In this document: positions 25,759-34,195 of the stretch, piece by piece
Layout of the letters: each line of letters begins with the position of its first letter
How positions within the stretch are numbered: position 1 is the first letter of the stretch
Translations under genes and position numbers: made by a program
Source: a gamma proteobacterium HdN1
Lineage (GTDB): Bacteria > Pseudomonadota > Gammaproteobacteria > Pseudomonadales > Ketobacteraceae
Direction: 5' to 3'
Length of the DNA stretch: 64,000 bases
Assembly: GCA_000198515.1 (NCBI GenBank)
Contig: FP929140.1
Span: 1,834,527 to 1,898,526 of the forward strand
The notes under the pieces: model-generated
Told to the model about the DNA's origin: nothing
The model's input: the letters and a program-made list of their open reading frames with translations, nothing else
Databases searched by the model: none

Positions 25759-26003
25759 CGGGACATTCGAGCCTTAGCATCCTCGTGGGATACACCCCTT
25801 CCTTCGATAATCGCCACCTCCCCACGGGCAATGCCTTCAAGCAGATCCATGCGTTGCTGCATAAGCTCAAAGCTTTCTACATCAATAAGATAAGCGCTAG
25901 GGAGTCCATGCTGGGTAATTAGAATAGGCTGCTTCTCCCGCTCAAGATCAGCGAGGATTTCGGTAGTCTGACGTTTTAGGGTAGTGACAAGCTCGGTGCG
26001 CAT
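25746..26003 (-). CDS. Phd/YefM-family antitoxin
   Basis: This 85-residue protein has the Phd/YefM N-terminal DNA-binding fold (L-K-R-Q-T-T-E-I-L-A-D-L, then P-I-L-I-T-Q-H-G-L-P-S-A-Y-L-I-D-V). Its C-terminal segment is the likely toxin-binding part (E-G-R-G-V-S-H-E-D-A). It is the promoter-proximal gene of the pair, which is the usual order. Autoregulation is expected and a repeated operator-like sequence lies just upstream. Confidence 0.88.
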   Translation of the reverse strand: MRTELVTTLKRQTTEILADLEREKQPILITQHGLPSAYLIDVESFELMQQRMDLLEGIARGEVAIIEGRGVSHEDAKARMSRWLK

Positions 26004-26009
26004 AGAGTG

Positions 26010-26038
26010 ATACTATAGTGATACTTTAAGTTTGACAA
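26010..26038 (-). promoter_or_regulatory. Antitoxin-toxin promoter with repeated operator-like sequence
   Basis: Reading the minus strand, TTGTCA (26038-26033) is followed after 17 bp by TAGTAT. Two direct copies of AGTATCACT overlap the -10 region, just before the antitoxin ATG. This is the arrangement expected for an autoregulated toxin-antitoxin operon. Confidence 0.5.
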
Positions 26039-26058
26039 GCAGCGCCAGAAAATTCTAA

Positions 26059-27669
26059 CAGACGTTTAAGCGTCAGAGCGTGGAGCCCACCTGCTCCTCA
26101 ACCTCAAATCCCACAATATTCCTCGTATCCTTACTAAACTCCACCCCAATCAAATGCACCGGCCCATCTGCGCGGTATTTGTCGGCGTAACGCTTGTCTT
26201 TAAGCTGCTGTAACGCGCGGCCTTCAGGCACAAGCTCCACCACTTTGAATTCAAATAAATACACATGCCCTTCAAAGCATACCGTCATATCAATGCGGCC
26301 GTGATTGGTGGCGTCTTCCAGCTTGATGTCCAATCCCAAGGCGGCGAAGTGGCTGTAGAAAATGCTGGCCCAGTAGCCTTCGTATTGTGCAATCGGGCTG
26401 TTTCGGTACCAATCGTGCGGAATGCTGGCGAAAAAGGTGTGGAATAGATCGCGCATCGCGGGAATGCTTTGTTGGCGCAGCAGGGTGATCAGCTTGATGC
26501 GATTTTCAAAGCCTTTGCTGCTATCTACCCCTAAGCCTTCCAAGATGCTTGCGTTGAGGCTGGATTCTACCTCTCGGTTGGGATAGCCTAACGTGTAGAC
26601 CCAGTGGCCCAAAATGGGTTGCTGGACGTCGTGTATCGTTAAATAGCCGGTCTGAAACAATAAGGCTTCGCTTTTGATGGCATCGACATCGAAACTGGAA
26701 ATCAGCTGTTCGCCTGTTTGCAGGTTGGCGAGATCGGGCGTGAAAAAACCACGCTGGGTGAGCAGTTTGACCAAAAAAGTAGGCGTTCCGGTTTCAAACC
26801 ACCACGGGCGGAAAGTGCGATTACGAAATAGCAGAAGCAAATCAAACGGATTGTAAACGGATTCACCCAGCCAGTTGTAGCCGTTATACCAGCGCTTAAT
26901 TTCTTCACGATCCAGCCCCTCAAGTTCGGCTGCAAAAACCGTGTCCACATCCGGATCGGTATAGCCGCAGATGGCGCTGTATTCCGCGCTAAGGGTAATG
27001 TCTTCGAGGTTATTCAGCCCTGAAAATAGGCTCACTTTGCTGAATTTCGAAACGCCGGTCAAAAACGCAAAGCGGATATAGGCATCGTTGTCTTTGATCA
27101 CCGAATAAAGATCCTTGAGCGCCTCGCGCATGCCGAGGGCGATTTCGCGGTCTTCGATTCGGTCTAGAATGGGCTTGTCGTACTCATCCACAAGTACCAC
27201 GACTCGCTGAGCAGTGCGTTCAGCAAGGCGTATGATCAGGCGCCTGAAGCGGCTGCGCGCGTCGGGGTATTCGGCGGGTAAACCAAAACCTTCTTCGAGG
27301 GTGCCAAGCTGCTCATCCAGACTTCGCCCTAAATCCTCCACCGAAGCCAGCGACGCCCCGCCAAAGCTGATCCGAATCACCGGATATTTTACCGACCAAT
27401 CCCAGTGGTTTTCTGCGTACAAGCCTTTGAACAAGGCTTCGTTGCCTTCGAACAGCTCTTTCAGCGTATCCAGAAACAGGCTTTTGCCGAAGCGGCGCGG
27501 GCGGGAGAGAAAGAAATACTTTCCCTGTTGAACCAAGCGCAGCGCCAGTGGGGTTTTATCTACGTAATAACAATTATCCTCGCGAATCTCGCGGAGGGTT
27601 TGAATGCCGATGGGCAGGCGTTTGCGTTGCATGGACAGGGCGGCCTCGTGGGGGGATTTCGGCATGGTA
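26059..27669. repeat. 1.6-kb direct repeat, copy 2
   Basis: This is the second copy of the segment at 23723-25337, in the same orientation. The 721 bp between the copies hold the toxin-antitoxin pair. Confidence 0.85.
26073..27629 (-). CDS. AAA-ATPase-like protein with C-terminal PD-(D/E)XK nuclease domain (copy 2)
   Basis: This is a near-identical paralogue of the gene at 23737. From the conserved ATG at 27629 it is 518 residues long; an in-frame ATG at 27665 adds M-P-K-S-P-H-E-A-A-L-S. The same S-R-P-R-R-F-G-K-S-L, V-L-V-D-E-Y-D-K and I-D-M...F-E-F-K motifs are present. Long stretches match copy 1 at nearly every residue. About residues 17-45 and 110-150 differ clearly (for example S-L-D-E-Q-L-G-T-L-E-E-G-F-G against S-L-H-M-Q-L-T-L-L-E-Q-A-Q-G). 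This looks like duplication followed by exchange with other family members. Confidence 0.85.
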   Translation of the reverse strand, partial: QRKRLPIGIQTLREIREDNCYYVDKTPLALRLVQQGKYFFLSRPRRFGKSLFLDTLKELFEGNEALFKGLYAENHWDWSVKYPVIRISFGGASLASVEDLGRSLDEQLGTLEEGFGLPAEYPDARSRFRRLIIRLAERTAQRVVVLVDEYDKPILDRIEDREIALGMREALKDLYSVIKDNDAYIRFAFLTGVSKFSKVSLFSGLNNLEDITLSAEYSAICGYTDPDVDTVFAAELEGLDREEIKRWYNGYNWLGESVYNPFDLLLLFRNRTFRPWWFETGTPTFLVKLLTQRGFFTPDLANLQTGEQLISSFDVDAIKSEALLFQTGYLTIHDVQQPILGHWVYTLGYPNREVESSLNASILEGLGVDSSKGFENRIKLITLLRQQSIPAMRDLFHTFFASIPHDWYRNSPIAQYEGYWASIFYSHFAALGLDIKLEDATNHGRIDMTVCFEGHVYLFEFKVVELVPEGRALQQLKDKRYADKYRADGPVHLIGVEFSKDTRNIVGFEVEEQVGSTL

Positions 27670-27697
27670 CCTAACGTGCATCAAGCGATCAATGAGG

Positions 27698-28510
27698 CTA
27701 CGCCTTCTTAGTTTCTACGTTGACGGCACTGTTTTGGGGAACCGGCGAATAGTGCGTTACAAAAAACACAACGCCCCCCGCCACCGCGACCGGAACGATA
27801 AACCAATTGATCACCGGCACAGAAACCAGCAGCATCACCACTCCGCCAAACCCCATCGCTTCCGAGCGCCGACCGCGTAGCAGGGCGAGCGTTTCCTGAA
27901 AGGGCACTCCGTTGTTGTCTGCCGCAATATCGACATACTGCATCGCCATCACCCAAGACCCAAACAAAAACCAGAGAACTGGGTTGATCATGTTAAGGCC
28001 GGGGATAAACCACAACACCAAGGTAATCATGCCAAGGCCAAACACCCGCACTAACAGATAAGAAAGTTTGCGAAGCTCACGTTTAAGTGTGCGCCAGAGC
28101 AGTTGCGCGATGGTGTGCTCAACGAAAGAGGGCGTATGGATGCGTGCTTCTACCTTTTCAGCAAGCAAGCCTAGAAAGGGGCTGGCCAGCAGATTCGTGA
28201 CCATTGTGAAGGTGGAACCCACCACAAATAGCACCAAGAGTGCGCCGGCAACCACCAAGATCCAGCCGAAAAAACCCGCGAAGCCCGCAACAATAGGCTC
28301 CAGCCAATCGAGCCAGCTCACAAAGTCGTACTGAAAACTCAAGCCCATCACCACCTGATAAATCCAAGTGATTGCGTAGTAAGTCGCGAAAGCAAACAGC
28401 ACCATATTAAAGATCAACGGTATCCACACAAAAGGGCGGATGCTGGGGTGCTGGTTTAGTTTGCGTCCTTGCTCCAGATAACTCGCGCCTTTGGCTAATG
28501 CAGAAATCAT
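27698..28510 (-). CDS. cysZ: CysZ-type sulfate transporter
   Basis: CysZ is a membrane protein that brings sulfate in for cysteine synthesis. I chose the ATG at 28510, with AAGGA ten bases upstream, giving 270 residues (M-I-S-A-L-A-K-G-A-S-Y-L). The frame is open to 28558. Several hydrophobic segments match CysZ, and the family block N-L-L-A-S-P-F-L-G-L-L-A-E-K-V-E is clear. Its 3' end lies about 30 bp beyond the AAA-ATPase repeat. Nothing else for sulfur assimilation is nearby. Confidence 0.88.
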   Translation of the reverse strand: MISALAKGASYLEQGRKLNQHPSIRPFVWIPLIFNMVLFAFATYYAITWIYQVVMGLSFQYDFVSWLDWLEPIVAGFAGFFGWILVVAGALLVLFVVGSTFTMVTNLLASPFLGLLAEKVEARIHTPSFVEHTIAQLLWRTLKRELRKLSYLLVRVFGLGMITLVLWFIPGLNMINPVLWFLFGSWVMAMQYVDIAADNNGVPFQETLALLRGRRSEAMGFGGVVMLLVSVPVINWFIVPVAVAGGVVFFVTHYSPVPQNSAVNVETKKA

Positions 28511-28915
28511 GCGGCAGTTTTCCTTATCACCGAAATTCAATACAAATGTCGAATACAAGTGCCGATTGTAAACGCTTATTTCGAGCGCCTATGATCAACG
28601 ACTGACTACGCAAGTGTACCGGAAACAGATCGCTCCGCAAAATGGGAGGCTGCCAGTGGCTTCGCCTCTGTATACGCTTTGTTTCGCGTTCGGTGAATGC
28701 ATATTATACCATCCCCGTTAAGCGTGCCACTCACAAACAAAAGGCGCCGCCAAATTCGGTGAGCGGCAGTTCCACGACAGAAATAGACGTATGTGATAGC
28801 ATCTGTATCGACGATAGAGAACTGCCTCCATACGCAAATCGGCCTGTACTGCGATGAGTAGGAGAGCAATCGAGAGTCGAGAATCGAGAATTAAAATAGA
28901 AGCAGGGGAGTTTTC
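28511..28915. other. Divergent intergenic region between cysZ and purU
   Basis: These 405 bp hold no gene I can support. A few open frames of 70-90 codons have no recognisable family and poor starts. Just before purU there is a short repetitive stretch built on atcgaga/gtcgaga (about 28869-28892), followed by the AGGGGAG ribosome site. Confidence 0.6.
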
Positions 28916-29770
28916 GTGGAACAGACCTATCGGCTCGTGATTTCATGCCCAGATCAGGTGGGTATCGTGGCGAGAGTGAGCCAAATCGTTGCAGAATACG
29001 GCGGTTGGCTCACCGAGGCGAGCTACCATTCTGACAGCCACGAAGGCTGGTTTTTTATGCGCAACGAAATCCGCGCAGAATCCCTTCGCCTAAGCCTGCG
29101 CCAGTTTCGCGACGTTTTTCGCCCATTGGCCGAAGAATACCGAATGAAATGGCACGTCAGCGACAGCATGGAAAAACACCAGGTAGGAATTCTTGCCAGC
29201 CATGCATCCCACTGTCTTGCGGATATTCTGCACCGTTGGCACAGCGGGGATTTGTATTGCAACATTCCCTGCGTGATTTCCAATCACGACAATCTAAGAA
29301 AAATGGTGGAATGGTACGATATTCCTTTCTACCACTTGCCGATCGACCGTGAAAACAAAGAAGAAGCCCATCAGGAAATGATGCGTCTGCTGCAACAACA
29401 CCGCGCAGACACCGTAGTGCTTGCCCGTTATATGCAGATTCTTCCCTCGTGGTTTTGCAAAGCAATGCCCAACCAGGTGATCAACATCCACCACAGCTTC
29501 TTGCCTTCGTTTATTGGCGCCAATCCCTATCAGCAAGCATACGAAAGAGGGGTGAAGTTGATTGGTGCAACTTGTCACTACGTTACCGAGAACCTCGATC
29601 AGGGGCCGATCATCGAGCAAGACGTTGCCCGCGTAAATCATCGCCATTCGCGCGATGATATGGTCAGGCTGGGAAAAGATATTGAAATGAATGTACTGTC
29701 TCGCGGCCTTCGCGCACACGTCGAAGATCGCGTCATCGTGCATGGGAACAAGACCGTTATCCTCGAATAA
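28916..29770 (+). CDS. purU: PurU, formyltetrahydrofolate deformylase
   Basis: PurU hydrolyses 10-formyl-tetrahydrofolate to formate and tetrahydrofolate, supplying formate for purine synthesis and balancing one-carbon pools. It is 284 residues long with a GTG start after AGGGGAG. An N-terminal ACT domain (Y-R-L-V-I-S-C-P-D-Q-V-G-I-V) is followed by a formyltransferase-fold domain. The active-site region is I-N-I-H-H-S-F-L-P-S-F-I-G-A-N-P-Y. The C-terminus closely follows enterobacterial PurU. Its end overlaps a strong hairpin shared with the convergent pykA gene. Confidence 0.95.
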   Translation: MEQTYRLVISCPDQVGIVARVSQIVAEYGGWLTEASYHSDSHEGWFFMRNEIRAESLRLSLRQFRDVFRPLAEEYRMKWHVSDSMEKHQVGILASHASHCLADILHRWHSGDLYCNIPCVISNHDNLRKMVEWYDIPFYHLPIDRENKEEAHQEMMRLLQQHRADTVVLARYMQILPSWFCKAMPNQVINIHHSFLPSFIGANPYQQAYERGVKLIGATCHYVTENLDQGPIIEQDVARVNHRHSRDDMVRLGKDIEMNVLSRGLRAHVEDRVIVHGNKTVILE

Positions 29771-29780
29771 CGGCCTTGTT
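29747..29780. terminator. Hairpin between convergent purU and pykA
   Basis: AACAAGACCGTTAT (29747-29760) and ATAACGGCCTTGTT (29767-29780) pair over 13 of 14 positions around a 6-base loop. The stem includes the purU stop codon. No clear T-run follows on either strand, so a bidirectional terminator role is inferred from the position between converging genes. Confidence 0.45.
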
Positions 29781-29792
29781 AGTGTAGAGCGG

Positions 29793-31235
29793 CTAAACTT
29801 CGTCGCCAACCTTCAAAATTAACAGCGCATTTGTGCCGCCGTGTAGGCCCATCACAGAGCCTTTGGTCATAATGATCACATCGCCATCGTGTAGGCAACC
29901 CTTGCTTTTCAGGAGTTGAATTGCCTTGCGCTTGATATCGTCAGCGGCCAACATAAAGTAATCGAAATAGTGTGCCTCAACGCCGCGATACAGAGCAGTG
30001 CGCCGCTGTGTTGCAACGTTACGCGAGAGTGCGTAAATCGGCAGGCCAGAACGGATGCGCGACATCAACAGCGGCGTATTGCCCGACTCGGTAAGGCAGA
30101 CGATGGCCTTTACCTGCGGAAAATGGTTTGCGGTGTACATCGTCGCCATTGCAACCGCTTCATCCGTGTGGAAAAACGTCTCGTCCATACGATGACGGGA
30201 AGTGCGCGTAATGGGGAGGTTTTCCGCGCCGAGGCAAACGCGAGACATTGCTTGAATTACGTCGATCGGGTTCGAGCCTGAAGCGGTTTCTGCGGAAAGC
30301 ATTACCGCGTCTGTAGCGTCCAGAACCGCGTTGGCAACGTCGAACACTTCCGCTCGCGTGGGAACTGGGCTGTGTATCATCGACTCCATCATTTGCGTAG
30401 CAACGATCACGACGCGGTTCAGCTGTCGTGCTCGCTTGATAATCATCTTCTGAACGCCGATCAGGGCTGCGTCACCGATTTCAACGCCCAAATCGCCGCG
30501 TGCAACCATGACGCCGTCAGATGCTTTGATCATTGCGTCAAGCGTCTCTTGATTGGAAACGGTTTCAGCACGTTCTAACTTAGCGATGATGTTCGCGCTG
30601 CTGTTGAGTTCCTTCAATAACGCACGCGCTTGGTGTAAATCTTCAGGTGTTTTGGGGAAGGATACCGCAACGAAATCTGCATGAATCTGGGCAACCGTTT
30701 TGATGTCCTCCTTATCCTTATCGGTGAGACACGGAGCCGAAAGCCCGCCACCCTGACGGTTGATTCCCTTGTTGTTGCTTAACGTGCCCCCTAAGCGTAC
30801 CGTGGTGAAAATGCGTGCACCTTCAATGCGATCTACGGTGAGCTCGATGCGGCCATCGTCCAGCAAGAGAATGTCACCAACGCGGCAGTCCTCTGGCAAT
30901 TTTTCATAGTCAATCCCAACGCTATGTTCATCGCCAGACTGCTTGTCCTGCTCGGCATCAAGAATAAAAGGCCGCCCATCGACAAGTTCAACTGCACCTT
31001 CTTTGAAACGCCCAACGCGAATTTTCGGGCCTTGCAGATCCGCAAGCACCGCCACGTTCAGCCCACGCTTGGCGGAAATTTCACGCACCGCTTCGGCGCG
31101 GCGAACATGATCCGTCGCCTTACCGTGAGAAAAATTCAGGCGCACCACATTCACGCCCGCGACAAGAATTGCCTCTAATGTGCCAGGTTTATCGGTAGCG
31201 GGGCCAAGGGTGGCAACAATTTTGGTTCTGCGCAT
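29793..31235 (-). CDS. pykA: Pyruvate kinase (PykA type)
   Basis: Pyruvate kinase converts phosphoenolpyruvate and ADP to pyruvate and ATP, the last step of glycolysis. It is 480 residues long, the same as enteric PykA, and more PykA-like than PykF-like (L-R/R-T-K-I-V-A-T-L-G-P-A-T-D). Visible motifs are V-R-L-N-F-S-H-G, D-L-Q-G-P-K-I-R-V, the active-site I-I-A-K-L-E-R-A-E, and M-V-A-R-G-D-L-G-V-E-I. It lies 61 bp downstream of gap on the same strand, so the two glycolytic genes probably form an operon. Confidence 0.96.
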   Translation of the reverse strand: MRRTKIVATLGPATDKPGTLEAILVAGVNVVRLNFSHGKATDHVRRAEAVREISAKRGLNVAVLADLQGPKIRVGRFKEGAVELVDGRPFILDAEQDKQSGDEHSVGIDYEKLPEDCRVGDILLLDDGRIELTVDRIEGARIFTTVRLGGTLSNNKGINRQGGGLSAPCLTDKDKEDIKTVAQIHADFVAVSFPKTPEDLHQARALLKELNSSANIIAKLERAETVSNQETLDAMIKASDGVMVARGDLGVEIGDAALIGVQKMIIKRARQLNRVVIVATQMMESMIHSPVPTRAEVFDVANAVLDATDAVMLSAETASGSNPIDVIQAMSRVCLGAENLPITRTSRHRMDETFFHTDEAVAMATMYTANHFPQVKAIVCLTESGNTPLLMSRIRSGLPIYALSRNVATQRRTALYRGVEAHYFDYFMLAADDIKRKAIQLLKSKGCLHDGDVIIMTKGSVMGLHGGTNALLILKVGDEV

Positions 31236-31296
31236 AAACGAGCCTTGTTGGGAAATAGGAATCCCTGGTGGGAACTAGCGCCAATAGTGTAACTGA

Positions 31297-32310
31297 TTAC
31301 AGTAAACCTTGCTGGCCCATATAGCGGCAAATATCCAGCATGCGCAGCGAAAATCCCCATTCGTTGTCGTACCATGCCATCGCTTTCACCAGCGTACCTT
31401 CTGCGCGGGTTTGTGTGCTGTCAAAAATGCAGCTCGCCGCGTGGTGGTTAAAATCAATCGAAACCAAAGGCAAGGCGTTGTATTCCAGAATCCCGTAGGT
31501 GTCTGTGTCGGCGGCCTTCTTCATGATTTCATTGATTTCGTCCTTAGTCGTGGGGCGAGCCGACGTAAACACAAGGTCTACAAGCGAGACGTTTGCGGTA
31601 GGCACGCGAATTGCCATACCATCCAATCGGCCCGATAGTTCGGGAAGCACCAAGCCGACTGCCGCTGCGGCGCCGGTTTTCGTGGGGATCATCGACAGAT
31701 GTGCCGAACGCGCTCGTCGCAGATCTTTGTGATGCATATCCAAAAGTACTTGATCATTGGTAAAAGCGTGGATCGTCGTCATCATTCCCTGCATGATTCC
31801 CACGTTCGCGTGTAGTGCATGTGCCATCGGCGCCAAGCAATTGGTTGTGCAAGAGGCGGTAGAAATCAGCCGGTGTGCGCCTGTTAAAGTGCTATGATTC
31901 ACTCCGTACACGATGGTTGCATCTGCTTGGGTTGCGGGCGCTGACACCTGCACCGTTTTGGCGCCAGCGTCAAAATGGGCTTGGCATTTTTCTTTGCTGG
32001 TAAACTTGCCGGAGCATTCGAAAACCATGTCGACGCCGAGTGCGTTCCAAGGGAGTTGCGTAGGGCTTTTTTCCGCGAACACTCGGATTTGATCGCCATT
32101 TACGACCAAGGAATCGGATTGCTCGTCGATCTTTCCCGAAAATGGGCCGTGCACCGAATCAAAGCGCGTAAGGTGGGCATTTACTTTGACATCTCCGAGG
32201 TCGTTGATTGCGACAATCTCGATCTCTTTTCGGTATCCGCATTCGTAAATTGCGCGCAGGACGTTGCGGCCGATTCGGCCATAACCGTTGATTGCAATGC
32301 GTAGAGCCAT
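31297..32310 (-). CDS. gap: Glyceraldehyde-3-phosphate dehydrogenase, type I
   Basis: This NAD-dependent enzyme oxidises glyceraldehyde 3-phosphate to 1,3-bisphosphoglycerate. It is 337 residues long. The Rossmann motif [10 protein letters not shown] starts near residue 7. The catalytic Cys lies in [12 protein letters not shown], and the C-terminal W-Y-D-N-E-W-G-F-S is present. A purine-rich ribosome site (AAGGCGGAATAAGG) precedes the ATG. It is upstream of pykA and divergent from mdlA. Confidence 0.96.
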   Translation of the reverse strand: MALRIAINGYGRIGRNVLRAIYECGYRKEIEIVAINDLGDVKVNAHLTRFDSVHGPFSGKIDEQSDSLVVNGDQIRVFAEKSPTQLPWNALGVDMVFECSGKFTSKEKCQAHFDAGAKTVQVSAPATQADATIVYGVNHSTLTGAHRLISTASCTTNCLAPMAHALHANVGIMQGMMTTIHAFTNDQVLLDMHHKDLRRARSAHLSMIPTKTGAAAAVGLVLPELSGRLDGMAIRVPTANVSLVDLVFTSARPTTKDEINEIMKKAADTDTYGILEYNALPLVSIDFNHHAASCIFDSTQTRAEGTLVKAMAWYDNEWGFSLRMLDICRYMGQQGLL

Positions 32311-32351
32311 GGCCTTATTCCGCCTTTCTATATGAGGGGTTTCCTAGCATT

Positions 32352-32359
32352 TATAATAG
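32352..32359. promoter_or_regulatory. Possible shared -10 region between gap and mdlA
   Basis: TATAATAG reads TATAAT on the + strand and TATTAT on the - strand, in the 100-bp gap between divergent gap and mdlA. No strong -35 box is visible in either direction. Confidence 0.3.
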
Positions 32360-32410
32360 CTCTACTGGCGCGCGTTGCACGTACCCTGATCGTTTTCTTC
32401 GGAGGCTGAG

Positions 32411-34195
32411 TTGGCAATTTTTAGTAAACTAAGCTGGTATTTTCGCTCACAGTGGCGTCGCTACGGCGCGGCAATCCTCATGCTTGCCGTAGTAGCCTGC
32501 CTTTCAATGGTGCCCGCTTGGGTCGTTGGAAAATTTGTGGATAGCGTGGTTGATAAAACGCTAAATCAGGCGCTTTTGCTTCGCTATGTGCTCACGATTG
32601 TGAGCGTGGTGCTGGTGGTCTATGTGCTTCGGTTTTTGTGGCGCGCATTGCTTTATGGCGCGTCTTATCAGTTAGGTGCGATTCTGCGCCAGCGGCTATA
32701 TCAAAAGTTTGTTTCTATGGATCCGTGGTTTCATCAACGCTACGGCACGGGCGATTTGATGGCGCGGGCGACTAACGACGTAGCTGCGGTAGAGATGGCA
32801 GCCGGGGAGGGCGTTCTCACCCTCGTAGACGGTTTGATTACTGGCGCGGTCGTTTTAGGCGTTCTTTTTTGGTTTAACTGGAAGCTTGCCTTGATCGTAT
32901 TGATCCCGTGGCCAGCGATGTCGTGGGTGATGTGGTTGCTTGGAGAGCAACTTCATGCGGCGTTTGGGAACGCACAGCGCCATTTTAGCCGCCTCAACGA
33001 CCAGGTTCACTACGGATTAACCGGTGTGCGCGTGGTAAGAGCATTAGGATTGGAAACACACGAAGGCAAGCGATTTACCGAGGTGGTTCGTGCAACCACT
33101 GCCGCTAACGCCGTGGTTGCGGCCATTGACGCAAAATACGAGCCCACAATCTATTTTACTATCGGGCTTTCTTTTTTACTTTGCGTGGCAGGGGGTTCTT
33201 GGTTTGTCCACGAAGGCAGCATGACGCTTGGCAAGATGACGACCTTTACCATGTACATGGGGCACTTAATCTGGCCGATGTTTGCCTATGGTTGGATGCT
33301 TAACATTGTTGAGCGGGGTTCGGCGGCGCATCGACGTTTGGAAGATATTTTTGACGCATCTCCTGCACAGTTTCCTGGCCAGCAGGAGCAGCTTGATACC
33401 CAGCAACCGCTCACCGTTGCCATCGAGCGCTTCTGTTTTCCCGATGAGGAACGTGCAGCGCTCACGAACGTTCACTTTACTTTGCCAGCAGCCAGCACTC
33501 TAGGCGTTGTTGGGCGTACAGGCTCTGGAAAAAGCACCTTGGTTTCTTTGGTGGCGGGCCTTTACCCCTTACATGAAGGCGAAATTCGCTGGGGCGACAC
33601 CCCCATTCAAACCTTATCCGATCAGACGCGAAGCCAGAAAATTGCCGTGGTTCCGCAGGATCCCTTTTTATTCTCGGCAACGATTGAAGACAACATTCGT
33701 TTGGGTAAGCCCCACGCCACGTTTGAAGAAGTTGAGAAGGCAGCGCGTGCGGCTTGCATTCATGACGATATCTTGCGCCTTGCTGATGGCTATCAGACCC
33801 AAGTAGGTGAGCGTGGCATGACGCTGTCCGGCGGTCAAAAGCAGCGAATTTCCATTGCTAGGGCACTGCTGATAGATGCTGATTTTCTATTGTTGGATGA
33901 TGCGCTCTCCGCCGTAGATGCCCGTACCGAAGCGAAAATTCTTGCGGGCTTCAAGCAGCTCCGAAAAGATCGAACTACGTTGATCGTGTCACATCGAATG
34001 TCGGCGGTGGAGCACGCTAGCCAGATTTTAGTGCTAGAGGGGGGTAGCATTGTTGCGCAAGGTGCGCACCCCGCTTTAATGTCCCAACAAGGTTGGTACG
34101 CACAGATGGTGCGTTATCAGCAGTGGGAAGCCGCATTGGATGATGGTTCAGCAATCGAGGGTGGTTCAGTAATCGAGGGTGGTTCAGATGAGTGA
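32411..34195 (+). CDS. mdlA: MdlA-like ABC exporter half-transporter
   Basis: This 594-residue half-transporter resembles E. coli MdlA from its first residues (L-S-W-Y-F-R-S-Q-W-R-R-Y). Six transmembrane helices occupy about 20-300. The ATPase has Walker A V-G-R-T-G-S-G-K-S, signature T-L-S-G-G-Q-K-Q-R, and Walker B L-L-L-D-D-A. In this motif Asp replaces the usual catalytic Glu, as in asymmetric heterodimers. It starts at TTG five bases after GGAGG. Its C-terminal tail is a repeated E-G-G-S segment. It overlaps mdlB by 8 bp. The substrate is unknown; multidrug or lipid export is typical of the family. Confidence 0.9.
   Translation: MAIFSKLSWYFRSQWRRYGAAILMLAVVACLSMVPAWVVGKFVDSVVDKTLNQALLLRYVLTIVSVVLVVYVLRFLWRALLYGASYQLGAILRQRLYQKFVSMDPWFHQRYGTGDLMARATNDVAAVEMAAGEGVLTLVDGLITGAVVLGVLFWFNWKLALIVLIPWPAMSWVMWLLGEQLHAAFGNAQRHFSRLNDQVHYGLTGVRVVRALGLETHEGKRFTEVVRATTAANAVVAAIDAKYEPTIYFTIGLSFLLCVAGGSWFVHEGSMTLGKMTTFTMYMGHLIWPMFAYGWMLNIVERGSAAHRRLEDIFDASPAQFPGQQEQLDTQQPLTVAIERFCFPDEERAALTNVHFTLPAASTLGVVGRTGSGKSTLVSLVAGLYPLHEGEIRWGDTPIQTLSDQTRSQKIAVVPQDPFLFSATIEDNIRLGKPHATFEEVEKAARAACIHDDILRLADGYQTQVGERGMTLSGGQKQRISIARALLIDADFLLLDDALSAVDARTEAKILAGFKQLRKDRTTLIVSHRMSAVEHASQILVLEGGSIVAQGAHPALMSQQGWYAQMVRYQQWEAALDDGSAIEGGSVIEGGSDE
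34145..34187 (+). repeat. 18-bp tandem repeat at the mdlA 3' end
   Basis: ggttcag-c/t-aatcgagggt occurs at 34145 and 34163, and a partial third copy begins at 34181. It encodes G-S-A-I-E-G, G-S-V-I-E-G and G-S at the extreme C-terminus of MdlA, just before the overlapping mdlB start. Confidence 0.88.

Noticed and set aside
23723-27669. Insertion sequence or composite transposon made by the 1.6-kb repeats
   Set aside because: No transposase, no terminal inverted repeats and no target-site duplication could be found; the repeats are direct copies of an AAA-ATPase gene.
28606-28869. 87-codon minus-strand open frame between cysZ and purU
   Set aside because: No recognisable domain, and it overlaps competing frames of equal length; better explained as non-coding.
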